Source of the DNA: an uncultured Clostridia bacterium
Lineage (GTDB): Bacteria > Bacillota > Clostridia > UBA1381
Length of the DNA: 32,075 nt
Reading direction: 5' to 3'
Assembly: GCA_947626135.1 (NCBI GenBank)
Contig: CANQQZ010000023.1
Location: forward strand, 1 to 32,075
Shown here: positions 23,625 to 32,026 of the stretch, one piece after another
Numbering within the stretch: the first letter of the stretch is position 1
Layout: every line of letters begins with the position of its first letter
The notes under the pieces: model-generated
What the model saw: only the letters and a program-made list of their open reading frames with translations
Told to the model about the DNA's origin: nothing
Database searches by the model: none
Made by a program: the position numbers and the translations under genes

Positions 23625-24779
23625 ATGCCTATTTACAAAATGGAAGGTAAGAAAAAAGAAGGACTTCAAAAATACCGGGTGCGGATAAACTACACCGACA
23701 GCAACGGTAAGGCGAAGCAGACCGACCGCGTGGCATACGGCAAAGAGGCGGCAAAGGCGCTGGAGCTTCAGCTTCGGCGCGATATCAAGGCGGAAACCGC
23801 GAGAAATCTAACAGTTCGTCAGCTTTATGACGAATATACCAAGGTCAAACGATACGAGGTTAGGGAAAACACCATGCGAACAATACGCGGCAGACTGGAG
23901 CTGTATGTGATACCGGAGCTCGGCGATTTCCGGCTGAAGGATCTAAACGCGGCTGTTTTGCAAAGATGGAAGCAGAAGGTGGAGCAATCGCATAATTATA
24001 AGGATTCGTCAAAGAAAATATCTCTTATAATGAAGCAAAACATTTACGGCACGTTTCGGGCAATGCTAAACTACGCCGTCCGTATGGAGTATATATTAAA
24101 AAATCCGCTGCTTACAGTCGGGAACTTTAAAAATCCATACGAGATGCAAAAGGAGATGAGCTTTTACACGCCCGAAGAATTCAAGCGATTTATCGGCGCG
24201 GCGCGCAGAGCGGCGCAGCGAGCCGAAAAGACGAGCGGCACATACGAATGGAACTTCTACATATTTTTCAGCATCGCTTTTTACACGGGACTGCGCAAGG
24301 GCGAAATCAATGCTCTCAAATGGTCGGATCTTGACGGGAATATTCTGCATGTGCGGCGTTCAATAGCGCAGAAGCTCGACGGCGGCGACAAGGAAACGCC
24401 GCCAAAAAACCGCACGTCCATCCGTGACGTCCAAATGCCCAGTCCGCTGATAAAGGCGCTTGAGACTCACAGACGCAGGCAGGAAAAGATTGGCGGCTTT
24501 TCGGAAAATTTCCGCGTATGCGGCGGCGTCAGATGCCTTCGCAACACGACGCTGCAAAAAAGGAATCTGCAATACGCCGAGGAAGCGGGCGTAAAGCATA
24601 TCCGCATACATGATTTTCGCCATTCTCACGCGTCATTGCTCGCCAACAGCGGCATTAACATACAGGAAATCGCCCGCAGGCTCGGTCACGCGAATGTCGA
24701 AATAACGTGGAATATTTATTCACACCTGTACCCGCATGAAGAGGAAAGAGCCGTCGCCGTTTTGAACAAAATCAAATAA
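23625..24779 (+). CDS. Tyrosine recombinase/integrase (lambda/Tn916 type), proposed cassette switch enzyme
   Basis: The 384-residue protein contains an N-terminal AP2-like arm-binding region (about 1-55: MPIYKMEGKKKEGLQ...RVAYGKEAAK), a SAM-like core-binding domain (about 60-165) and a catalytic domain. The active-site set is complete: R224 (GLRKGE), K261, H329 and R332 (HDFRHSHAS), H355 (LGHANVE) and nucleophile Y365 (NIYSH). The ATG at 23625 follows GGAAAGGGTGG; earlier in-frame starts overlap or precede the promoter. Its stop lies 64 bp before recombination site C, with arm-like repeats between. No excisionase, phage or conjugation genes accompany it. Known relatives integrate mobile elements; here the context implies DNA inversion among the four identical sites. 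Confidence 0.93.
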   Translation: MPIYKMEGKKKEGLQKYRVRINYTDSNGKAKQTDRVAYGKEAAKALELQLRRDIKAETARNLTVRQLYDEYTKVKRYEVRENTMRTIRGRLELYVIPELGDFRLKDLNAAVLQRWKQKVEQSHNYKDSSKKISLIMKQNIYGTFRAMLNYAVRMEYILKNPLLTVGNFKNPYEMQKEMSFYTPEEFKRFIGAARRAAQRAEKTSGTYEWNFYIFFSIAFYTGLRKGEINALKWSDLDGNILHVRRSIAQKLDGGDKETPPKNRTSIRDVQMPSPLIKALETHRRRQEKIGGFSENFRVCGGVRCLRNTTLQKRNLQYAEEAGVKHIRIHDFRHSHASLLANSGINIQEIARRLGHANVEITWNIYSHLYPHEEERAVAVLNKIK

Positions 24780-24780
24780 T

Positions 24781-24811
24781 TTCGTGTATGATTCGTGTAT
24801 ATTTGACACGA
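24781..24811 (+). repeat. Putative arm-type integrase sites, downstream cluster
   Basis: TTCGTGTAT occurs at 24781-24789 and 24792-24800 (period 11 bp), and an inverted GACACGA follows at 24805-24811. The cluster lies directly after the recombinase stop codon and 33 bp before core site C. Confidence 0.65.
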
Positions 24812-24843
24812 TAATCCGTTGGTTTAGCCGATTACTCCCCCGC

Positions 24844-24871
24844 GGGTTCAGTTGAATCAACCGAAACCGGC
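24844..24871 (+). repeat. 28-bp recombination core site C (next to the recombinase)
   Basis: This is the only copy in the window on the plus strand, so it is inverted relative to sites A, B and D. Its 5' flank is CCCGCGGG (24839-24846), preceded by GGGGA-type sequence shared with site A in mirror orientation. In-frame stop TAA at 24812-24814 prevents read-through translation from upstream. Confidence 0.88.
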
Positions 24872-26932
24872 GAAGTGGAGTTTGAAAATACTCTTAAGGT
24901 ATCTCCGGTAACCGCTACGGATGTTGTTGTCAACCTAACCGGTTCCGAGCAGACGGTTGCGATGCAGGTAAAGGATGCCGAAGACGGCGAAGTATCAGAC
25001 GCGGCATGGAGTCTGGTAAGCCCTGTTGAAAATGTTGCGGTCGATCCCTCCTCGGGAGAAATCACAATCAGCGAGGGCGCTGAGCCGGGTAAGGTAGTAG
25101 TGCGGGTGCGATCGAGCGCGAAGTCCGCTTCCGGCACATGCACAGTTCGTCTTGACCCCGCGCTTGTTACAACAAGCGGAGACAATACGAAGATTTATGT
25201 CGCGGCGGATACGTTTGTTATCCAGGAGGAAGAGTTCTCCGGTCAGGAACTTCATGACGGAACCCATGTAACCTATGCCGACAACGGAAAACTTGACGCG
25301 CTTGAAGAGCTCTTTATCGCAACAAGCAGCGGCACAAGCAGCGGCAACAAATATAATTACAAATCGGAAGGCTTGCTGAAATTTGACTTAACAGGCGCCG
25401 ATCTTGAAACAAAGCTTGCAACTGCGTACAGCGCAGAGCTCGTCCTTCCCGGAAATTACGGATATCAGAGCGGTAACAGCAGAAGTGTAGCTCCTGCGGT
25501 TAAGACTGTTCAGGCGTGGACGGACGGAGCGACGTCTGTTCCAACGACAATCAACAGCATAGGTACGGCAAGCGCTATTTCATGGGATGGCGGTCCCGCA
25601 GACGTGTCAGACAAGTCGGCGAAGCTCGATGTGTTAAGCGCTCTTAAAGAATCGAGCAACATCCTGGAGGATAAACTGTATTTGCAGGTTACGGGCGGCA
25701 ATTATCTCGCGAGCCTGATGTCGAGAGAGGGCATGAAGGAAGGCAACCGCGGCGCGTATATCGAAATCGTACAGGGACGCAACTTCACCTTCAAAACTTC
25801 GGAGGCAACTACCGAGGATGTAACTATCATAATCAAGAAGGATGGCACGGAAATCAGAAGAGTAACGGTTAAGAGCGGACAGAGCGCCGCGGATCCGCTT
25901 ATTCTTCCGGACGGCGCGTACACTTATGAGATGCCTTTGACCGCCAAATATGACAAGGTGGATTCGACCCCATTTACCGTGGGCGAGAGCAGTGTCGAAG
26001 AAACGGTTCCGCTTTCCGCAAGAACTCAGGTTCCCGGCAGCGTAGATGTTTCCGGCGGTCCGGTGCTTAACACTGCAATAGCTCCGTCAGGCGGCGATAA
26101 GACTCTTGCAAAGTATACGCCCTCGCTTATTGACACCGAAGGATATCCTATTACAGAAGGCGTTACATGGACATGGGCTGTTGACACGGAAAGCTCGGCA
26201 AAAGCCGAGGTTTCCACTGAAGGCGTTGTCACTCTCAAGGACGCGCAGGCAGCTGCCGGCGACAGCATCAAGGTAAACGTAACTCCGTCCGTAAGCGGCA
26301 CCGCAAAAGACGAGCTTAAAAAGGAAATCACGATTAATGTCGTAAGTGCGTGGGCGGCAAGAAATACCGACACATCAGGCGGTAGTGAGATCAGTCTGTC
26401 AATTATCGGAGGAACTCCCACCGAGGTTTTAAATATTTCCAATGCTATCGTTCCCACAGCCGGCAATAACTCCTTTACGGCTCCAACAGCCGAAGGAACA
26501 GCAGTATTTATGTATGATATGCTGCTGCAGGACGGCGATGTGCTCGGAATCAGACTTGACAAAGACAGCAGTTCAGTCGGTTCAGAGGTTAAGTTTACAG
26601 CGAAGGACGGCAGCGTAACAGGTGAGATTGTTAACGCCAGCACCGGAAATCAGCCGCAAATTTCGGGAACCTATACAACAAACAAGTGGTATAAGGTAAA
26701 AATGACCGTAACTCTTGGTGCCGACGGCAACGTCTCAAACGACGACAAAGGACTGAAAGTCGAGGTATTTAACATTGAAGCCACAGGCGCGGACGGCTCG
26801 GAGGCTATCGGAAGCGGTACGGCACATATGAGAAACACCCGAAATAACCAATTCAAAAATATAAAAATGAATACCGTTACCGGCAGTCCGTATATTGCGA
26901 ACACAAAGCTGTACAGCACAACAGCCGAATAA
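24845..26932 (+). CDS. Silent C-terminal cassette C (no start codon)
   Basis: The open frame begins at the core site with GSVESTETGE and runs 695 codons to TAA. It has no signal peptide, ribosome binding site, start codon or promoter of its own, though recombinase transcription could run into it. After a short Ig-like module comes a CBM96/DNRLRE-like domain (IYVAADTFVI...LKFDLTGA...AYIEIVQGR). A PEGA-like segment (LILPDGAYTYEMPLTAKY), a Big2-like module (GVTWTWAV...VVTLKDAQ) and a final beta domain follow. The tail of the expressed gene shows the same order with diverged sequence. Joined at the site to the 851-residue constant half, it would give a protein of about 1537 residues. Confidence 0.85.
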   Translation, partial: GSVESTETGEVEFENTLKVSPVTATDVVVNLTGSEQTVAMQVKDAEDGEVSDAAWSLVSPVENVAVDPSSGEITISEGAEPGKVVVRVRSSAKSASGTCTVRLDPALVTTSGDNTKIYVAADTFVIQEEEFSGQELHDGTHVTYADNGKLDALEELFIATSSGTSSGNKYNYKSEGLLKFDLTGADLETKLATAYSAELVLPGNYGYQSGNSRSVAPAVKTVQAWTDGATSVPTTINSIGTASAISWDGGPADVSDKSAKLDVLSALKESSNILEDKLYLQVTGGNYLASLMSREGMKEGNRGAYIEIVQGRNFTFKTSEATTEDVTIIIKKDGTEIRRVTVKSGQSAADPLILPDGAYTYEMPLTAKYDKVDSTPFTVGESSVEETVPLSARTQVPGSVDVSGGPVLNTAIAPSGGDKTLAKYTPSLIDTEGYPITEGVTWTWAVDTESSAKAEVSTEGVVTLKDAQAAAGDSIKVNVTPSVSGTAKDELKKEITINVVSAWAARNTDTSGGSEISLSIIGGTPTEVLNISNAIVPTAGNNSFTAPTAEGTAVFMYDMLLQDGDVLGIRLDKDSSSVGSEVKFTAKDGSVTGEIVNASTGNQPQISGTYTTNKWYKVKMTVTLGADGNVSNDDKGLKVEVFNIEATGADGSEAIGSGTAHMRNTRNNQFKNIKMNTVTGSPYIANTKLYSTTAE

Positions 26933-26946
26933 TTCTTAAACACACA

Positions 26947-26970
26947 TGACAAAATTAATGACAAAATTAA
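26947..26970. repeat. Duplicated 12-bp motif before the cassette C terminator
   Basis: TGACAAAATTAA is present twice in tandem (26947-26958, 26959-26970). Cassette D has a single copy in the same place, so one unit was probably gained or lost by slippage. Confidence 0.85.
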
Positions 26971-26992
26971 AGGACCGCGTATGCGGTCCTTT
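26969..26992 (+). terminator. Terminator of cassette C
   Basis: Stem AAAGGACCGC and GCGGTCCTTT with a GTAT loop, followed by TTCTT. It is nearly identical to the terminator of cassette D at 29433-29456, differing only in the loop. Confidence 0.88.
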
Positions 26993-27053
26993 TCTTATGC
27001 CGTTATCCCCCGCGACGCAAAAGTAAATACTTTGTGAACAAACAAAAAAAGGC

Positions 27054-27082
27054 TTTTCAACTTCAAAAATGTGTGGTATAAT
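27054..27082 (+). promoter_or_regulatory. Promoter of the ClpE-like gene
   Basis: TATAAT (27077-27082) has a weak -35 (TTTTCA, 27054-27059) at 17 bp. I see no clear CtsR or CIRCE operator, although ClpE genes are often heat-shock regulated. Confidence 0.55.
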
Positions 27083-27123
27083 TGAAAATTAAGTGAAATA
27101 CTACATTCAAAGAAGGTACAGAG

Positions 27124-29430
27124 ATGAATTTATGTTCAAAATGCAAAAAAAATCCGGCGGTGCTGTACGTGACGCGGATCGAAGGCGACAAGACATGGAG
27201 CGACGGGCTTTGTCTGCCGTGCGCCAAGGCTATGGGGATCTCGCCGCTTAACCGCATGCTCGGGAATCTCAACGTCAGCGATGAGGAGCTGGACAATCTA
27301 AACGCGCAGATGTCTGATTTTATAGAAAATATCGGGTCTATGGACGGCGACATGGATCTGTCGGAGATGATGGAGCTTATGTCGGGCGGGGAGCCGGACG
27401 AGGGCGGAGCCGCAACGGCGCCGTTCGCGGATATGTTTTCCGGGCTGTTCGGAGCGCAGCCGTCGGGCGGTCAGGAAAGCCGCCAAAATACGGACGGCGG
27501 CAAGCGCAGGAAGAAAAAGAAGCAGAGTATGCTCGACACATACGGCACCGATTTGACCGCGAAGGCGGCTTTGGGCAAGGTGGACCGCGTTATAAACCGC
27601 GACGAGGAGATAGACCGCATAATCCAGATTTTAAACAGACGCTCAAAAAATAATCCCGTTATTTTAGGCGAGCCCGGAGTGGGTAAAACAGCCGTGGCGG
27701 AGGGATTGGCATGCCGCATTTTTGAAAAGCGCGTGCCGCCGAAGCTGTTTGACTGCCGTTTGTATCTTATCGACTTTGCCGCGCTTGTCGCCGGCACGCA
27801 GTTCCGCGGTCAGTTTGAGGCGCGGCTCACAAACCTTTTGCAGGAAGCGGAGGAAGCGGGAAATGTTGTCCTGGTGATAGACGAGATACACAATATCGTC
27901 GCCGCGGGCGACGCGGAGGGCGCGATGAGCGCCGCGAATATTTTAAAGCCCGCGCTCGCCAGAGGCGAAATACAGATTATCGGCTCGACAACGCTCAGCG
28001 AATACCGTAAGCATATCGAGAAGGACAGCGCGCTGGAGCGCCGATTCCAGCCTGTTATCATAGACGAGCCGTCCGTTGAGGAAAGTATAGAAATTCTGCG
28101 CGGAATTAAGGATTATTACGAGGATTATCATAAGGTAAAAATCCCGGACGACGTTATAGAGGACAGCGTGCGGTTTTCGGAGCGCTACATCACCGACCGC
28201 TTTCTGCCGGATAAAGCGATCGACGTAATAGACGAGGCGGGCTCGCGCGTCAATCTGAGAAACCGCGCCATTTACGAGGCGGCTTCGCTTTCGGCGCAGA
28301 TAGCCGCGTCCGAGGCGCAGATGGCGGAGGCTGAGGAAAAAAATGATTTCGAAACGGTCGCAAGGCTCAAAACCGAGCGCTATGCGCTCGACGACGCGTT
28401 TAACAAGGCGCAGGCTGAGGCGGCGAAGGCGGAAATCACATTCGACGACGTCGCGGCTGTAATAGAAGGCTGGACGAAGATCCCCGTGCACCGCATAACG
28501 GAAAGCGAGGCGGAGCGGCTCCTTGATTTGGAAAACCGCATACACAAGCGCATAATAGGTCAGGACGAGGCTGTAAAAGCCGTGTCGCGCGCCATACGGC
28601 GCGCCCGCGCGGATATCACGGCAAAAAAGCGTCCCGTATCGTTCATATTCGCCGGTCCCACCGGCGTGGGAAAAACGGAGCTTGTGAAAACCATCGCCGA
28701 GGTAATGTTTAACAGCGAGGACGCGCTTATACGGATAGACATGTCCGAGTATATGGAAAAGCATTCGGTATCGAAGCTCATCGGCTCGCCGCCCGGTTAT
28801 GTCGGCTATGACGACGCGGGGCAGCTGACGGAAAAGGTTCGCCGCAAGCCGTATTCGGTAATATTGCTTGACGAGATTGAAAAGGCGCATCCGGAGGTTT
28901 TCAACCTGTTCCTGCAAATTCTCGACGACGGACGCGTCGCGGACAGCCACGGCAAAATAATCAATTTTGAAAACACCATAATAATCATGACGACCAATGC
29001 CGGTTCGGAGTTTAAAACCGCCGCGGCGGGATTTAATTCCTCCGCCGAGCTAAAAATGGAGGATAACGTTGACAGAAGCCTGAAGAAATTCTTCAAGCCC
29101 GAATTTTTAAACAGAATAGACGATACGGTAACGTTTAAACCGCTCAAAACCGGGGAATTGAGGCAAATCATAGACCTTATGCTGCGTGATATAATCACGA
29201 GGCTCGGCGAAAGAGGCGTATCGTTTACGATAACCGACGCAGCAAAGGACGCGGTATTAAAGGAGGGTTACGACCCCAAATACGGCGCCAGACCGCTCAA
29301 GCGCGCTATACAGTCGCTTGTGGAGGATAAGCTCGCGCGGCTATCTCTCACGGGAAGGCTGACGGAGGGAACGGCTGTAGCCGTGGACGCCGACGGCGGC
29401 GGGATCACCGTCACAGCCGTGGGCGCATAA
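27124..29430 (+). CDS. ClpE/ClpC-type AAA+ unfoldase with N-terminal zinc finger
   Basis: The 768-residue Hsp100 protein unfolds substrates for ClpP. A four-cysteine zinc finger (C4, C7, C30, C33) at the N-terminus points to the ClpE branch. The first AAA+ module has Walker A GEPGVGKT (182-189) and Walker B VIDEIHN. A UVR-like coiled middle segment follows (about 395-425). The second module has GPTGVGKT (511-518), LLDEIEKAH and the arginine region FLNRIDD. GF in AAGFNS may be part of the ClpP-docking loop. It stands between two silent cassettes and uses the terminator palindrome of cassette D. No mcsA, mcsB or ctsR gene is adjacent. Confidence 0.9.
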   Translation: MNLCSKCKKNPAVLYVTRIEGDKTWSDGLCLPCAKAMGISPLNRMLGNLNVSDEELDNLNAQMSDFIENIGSMDGDMDLSEMMELMSGGEPDEGGAATAPFADMFSGLFGAQPSGGQESRQNTDGGKRRKKKKQSMLDTYGTDLTAKAALGKVDRVINRDEEIDRIIQILNRRSKNNPVILGEPGVGKTAVAEGLACRIFEKRVPPKLFDCRLYLIDFAALVAGTQFRGQFEARLTNLLQEAEEAGNVVLVIDEIHNIVAAGDAEGAMSAANILKPALARGEIQIIGSTTLSEYRKHIEKDSALERRFQPVIIDEPSVEESIEILRGIKDYYEDYHKVKIPDDVIEDSVRFSERYITDRFLPDKAIDVIDEAGSRVNLRNRAIYEAASLSAQIAASEAQMAEAEEKNDFETVARLKTERYALDDAFNKAQAEAAKAEITFDDVAAVIEGWTKIPVHRITESEAERLLDLENRIHKRIIGQDEAVKAVSRAIRRARADITAKKRPVSFIFAGPTGVGKTELVKTIAEVMFNSEDALIRIDMSEYMEKHSVSKLIGSPPGYVGYDDAGQLTEKVRRKPYSVILLDEIEKAHPEVFNLFLQILDDGRVADSHGKIINFENTIIIMTTNAGSEFKTAAAGFNSSAELKMEDNVDRSLKKFFKPEFLNRIDDTVTFKPLKTGELRQIIDLMLRDIITRLGERGVSFTITDAAKDAVLKEGYDPKYGARPLKRAIQSLVEDKLARLSLTGRLTEGTAVAVDADGGGITVTAVGA

Positions 29431-29432
29431 AT

Positions 29433-29456
29433 AAAGGACCGCATATGCGGTCCTTT
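29433..29456. terminator. Bidirectional terminator of the ClpE-like gene and cassette D
   Basis: A perfect 24-bp palindrome with arms AAAGGACCGC and GCGGTCCTTT around ATAT, with T-rich sequence on both sides. It lies 3 bp after the ClpE stop and 40 bp from the cassette D stop. Confidence 0.9.
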
Positions 29457-29493
29457 AATTTTGTCATGTGTATATCGGATTTACCGAAACGGA

Positions 29494-32025
29494 TTATTCA
29501 CCCGCGCCGTAAACCTCAAGGTTGTCAATAGCAATCGCACCCCATTGCTGTACCGTAGTTATGTTAAATGACTTAATATCCGCGTCCTCGTCCGTAAGAT
29601 CAACCTGCTCCGCCGAAATTACGGTGTCAGCGCCGTCCTTAACCGTTACGGTCGCTTTCTTTCCCGAGATTGTAATCTCATAGTTAAGCCACTTATCGTA
29701 TACGTTAACATCGGACTCTGATTTCTGAGCCTTTTTCGTGCCTACGGTAAGCGTGGATGTGCCGCCGTTATAAGCATATGTGCCTATATCGTTTAAGTTC
29801 GTGCCGCCAAGCTGAAGCTTTACCTCCGCATTAGTGCGATTATGTCTTGCTGAATCGCCATCATTGCACATATTGCCGTAGAACGCGTCGAACTTGATTT
29901 TTGTTATGTTCTCGTCAGTCGTAAGCTTATACGTACTGTCGCTTTGATTATACGTATAAATAAACAGATGATTTCCGCCCGACAGCGACTGAACGTTTGT
30001 GGTATTCGAGAAGCCCGGTGCATAGGTCGTGCCATTGTTAATTCTCGCGTCCGCGACATTTGCGCCTGTCCAGCCCTTCAACGGTGTGGTATTGACATTT
30101 AACGCATTATCGGCGTCGGAGAAGTCCTGACCGTAAATCATATTCTCATACGTTGCCTTGAAATCAAGCGCAACATCAATACTTGTCGCTCCCTTGGCAA
30201 CCGTTATGGATGCGTCCTGCTTGCTGTCAAGATACTTGTTCGTGGTTGTGATATCAACCGTATACGAACCGGCGGGAATACGGTCTGTAAATACAGCCGT
30301 TCCGGTAGCGTCAGCCTTTGTCGTCTGAGTGGGAACCACTGTCTCTTTGGTTGACTGTCCCGCGTCAAGCACAACCGTGGCAAACGGAGCCGTATTAATC
30401 GTTACCGCATATTTCGGGTCGGGATTTTCCTCAAGCAAGATAGTGCAATCCTCGCCGCTCTTTATATCTCCGGTCTTGGGAAGATTGTATTCCGATTCCT
30501 CAACACTGTATGTATAGGTGCCCGGAAGAAGGTTTATCGTGCCTGTGCCTTCCGTTTGGGTATTCTCAATCTGAATGCTTACCGTCTGATTATCCACCTT
30601 CGCGGCTGTAGGATCGTCGGGAGTACCGTTTACGATAACCGGAACCGTAACTCCTTCAGCCTCTGCGGCGGCGGGAAGCGTAACCTTTATCGATGTTTCC
30701 TTATATTCAACCGGGTCGAACACAAGGTTAATTGTCTTGTTGGTATCGCTTACAGCTTCAATCGCGGCAATGCTTTCGTCCGCATTGTACATATATCTGA
30801 GGGTCTTTCCGGTATTGTCAAAGTTCTCCTTCATCTTAGCCGATGTTGTAAACGGAGCGCCCGCAACCCAGTCAACTGTTGATGCTGTCTTGCCCTCGGC
30901 GTCGTTTATAGCAGTGTTGCTGTCCGCGCCCTTGGAAAGGTAGTTGATTGCTACCTGAGTTGTCGCGTCAGCGGAGGCTACAACAAGATTTCTTATTCCG
31001 ATGTAACCGTCCTTGGCGCTGCCGCCGTTTCCGTTACCTCTTATATAGATACCCGTAGGAGCATCGGATGAGGTGTAGTCATAGGTCAGACTTTCTTCGA
31101 GCTTTCCGTCTATAACGAACTTACATGTTTTTTCCGTCGGATTTACTATGATACCGACCGGCGTTGCTACCTCCGCTGTGTTTACAGCGGTGAAATCCGT
31201 CTCCTTTGCGCTTGTGAGCGTGCTTCCGGAAGCGGATGTCGTCACGCCGTAATGATATGTGCAAGATGCGTCGCGTGTCGTCTTTCCGACAATCTCAAAA
31301 GCGTATATATATACCTTATCCTCAGGAAGAGTGATATCCTTCTGTGACGGAAGGAATGAAAGAACGCCGTTCGCGCTGTCGTTTCCGGGATTGTGAAGCT
31401 GTACGGTATTTGTCGATTTGTCAACCTCTACATACGACTGTCTGCCGGTCGTGAAATCCGAAGCGAGCACCCAATGCTTGTAACCCCAGCCGTCAAGAGC
31501 CGTGCACGCGCTTGTTTTGGTTGTCGCTGTTCCGAAATCGGCAACGTCCGCCAAGGATACCTCCTCCGGGGTAACACTGCTTGCCTGTGAAACATCACCG
31601 TCTACAAGCTTATACGAAACTATCTTGCCGTCCATTGTCGTCGCATCAGATACGTCCATTCTGTACAGCGCCGTATCTTCAACCGCCTGAGTGGGCTGTG
31701 ACGTCGCCGTACCGGTATATTTGGCGTTATCGGACTTAACCGTTGCACTGACCTTCAAGGTCTGACCGATATCCGCTGCGGCAGCCGTATAATCCTTGCT
31801 TGTTGCGCCTTCGATTTCGGTTTCGCCTCTGTACCACTGGTAATCGTAGCTGGTATCCGTAAGCGGAGGATCAGCCTCTTCCGTTACTGTTACGGCAGCG
31901 CTGAGCACATCGCCGAGCTTCGGAGCGCCGTCGAGCGCGCCTTCACCCTTGTTAACTGCTACGGTTAACGTCAGCGCCGTCTTAGCCGCCGCGACTGTGC
32001 CGGTTTCGGTTGATTCAACTGAACC
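29494..32025 (-). CDS. Silent C-terminal cassette D (no start codon)
   Basis: The minus-strand frame starts at the core site (GSVESTETGTV) and runs 843 codons to TAA. A TAA stop lies four codons upstream of the site-encoded GGT, so no upstream translation can enter it, and no promoter or ribosome binding site is seen. Modules in order are an Ig-like domain (YDYQWYRGETEIEGATS), a LamG-like domain, a PEGA-like segment (INLLPGTYTYSVEESEY), a carboxypeptidase-regulatory-like repeat (DRIPAGSYTVDITTT) and a C-terminal LamG-like domain ending IDNLEVYGAGE. A fusion to the constant half would be about 1685 residues. Its codon use and composition resemble those of the expressed gene. Confidence 0.85.
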   Translation of the reverse strand, partial: GSVESTETGTVAAAKTALTLTVAVNKGEGALDGAPKLGDVLSAAVTVTEEADPPLTDTSYDYQWYRGETEIEGATSKDYTAAAADIGQTLKVSATVKSDNAKYTGTATSQPTQAVEDTALYRMDVSDATTMDGKIVSYKLVDGDVSQASSVTPEEVSLADVADFGTATTKTSACTALDGWGYKHWVLASDFTTGRQSYVEVDKSTNTVQLHNPGNDSANGVLSFLPSQKDITLPEDKVYIYAFEIVGKTTRDASCTYHYGVTTSASGSTLTSAKETDFTAVNTAEVATPVGIIVNPTEKTCKFVIDGKLEESLTYDYTSSDAPTGIYIRGNGNGGSAKDGYIGIRNLVVASADATTQVAINYLSKGADSNTAINDAEGKTASTVDWVAGAPFTTSAKMKENFDNTGKTLRYMYNADESIAAIEAVSDTNKTINLVFDPVEYKETSIKVTLPAAAEAEGVTVPVIVNGTPDDPTAAKVDNQTVSIQIENTQTEGTGTINLLPGTYTYSVEESEYNLPKTGDIKSGEDCTILLEENPDPKYAVTINTAPFATVVLDAGQSTKETVVPTQTTKADATGTAVFTDRIPAGSYTVDITTTNKYLDSKQDASITVAKGATSIDVALDFKATYENMIYGQDFSDADNALNVNTTPLKGWTGANVADARINNGTTYAPGFSNTTNVQSLSGGNHLFIYTYNQSDSTYKLTTDENITKIKFDAFYGNMCNDGDSARHNRTNAEVKLQLGGTNLNDIGTYAYNGGTSTLTVGTKKAQKSESDVNVYDKWLNYEITISGKKATVTVKDGADTVISAEQVDLTDEDADIKSFNITTVQQWGAIAIDNLEVYGAGE

Positions 32026-32026
32026 C
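31999..32026 (-). repeat. 28-bp recombination core site D
   Basis: Identical to the other three copies, with the silent-type 5' flank CCCGCGGG (32024-32031 on the plus strand). The sequence beyond (32032-32075) is AT-rich and then unrecognised up to the window end. Confidence 0.87.

Noticed and set aside
23365..24871. Recombinase as part of a prophage or conjugative element
   Set aside because: No phage, excisionase, relaxase or conjugation genes lie nearby; neighbours are ordinary chromosomal genes, and the adjacent core site continues in frame into a protein-coding cassette. A reduced relic of such an element remains possible.
24845..26932. Cassettes C and D as ordinary pseudogenes that lost their 5' ends
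   Set aside because: Both frames are fully open for about 700-840 codons, both begin exactly at the identical 28-bp site in the same frame as the expressed gene, and both keep terminators. Random decay would not give this.
26993..27123. CtsR or HrcA operator before the ClpE-like gene
   Set aside because: I found no GGTCAAA tandem repeats and no TTAGCACTC inverted repeat in the promoter region.
27943..28950. Minus-strand 335-codon open frame opposite the ClpE gene
   Set aside because: It is a shadow of the conserved AAA+ coding sequence with no start signals.
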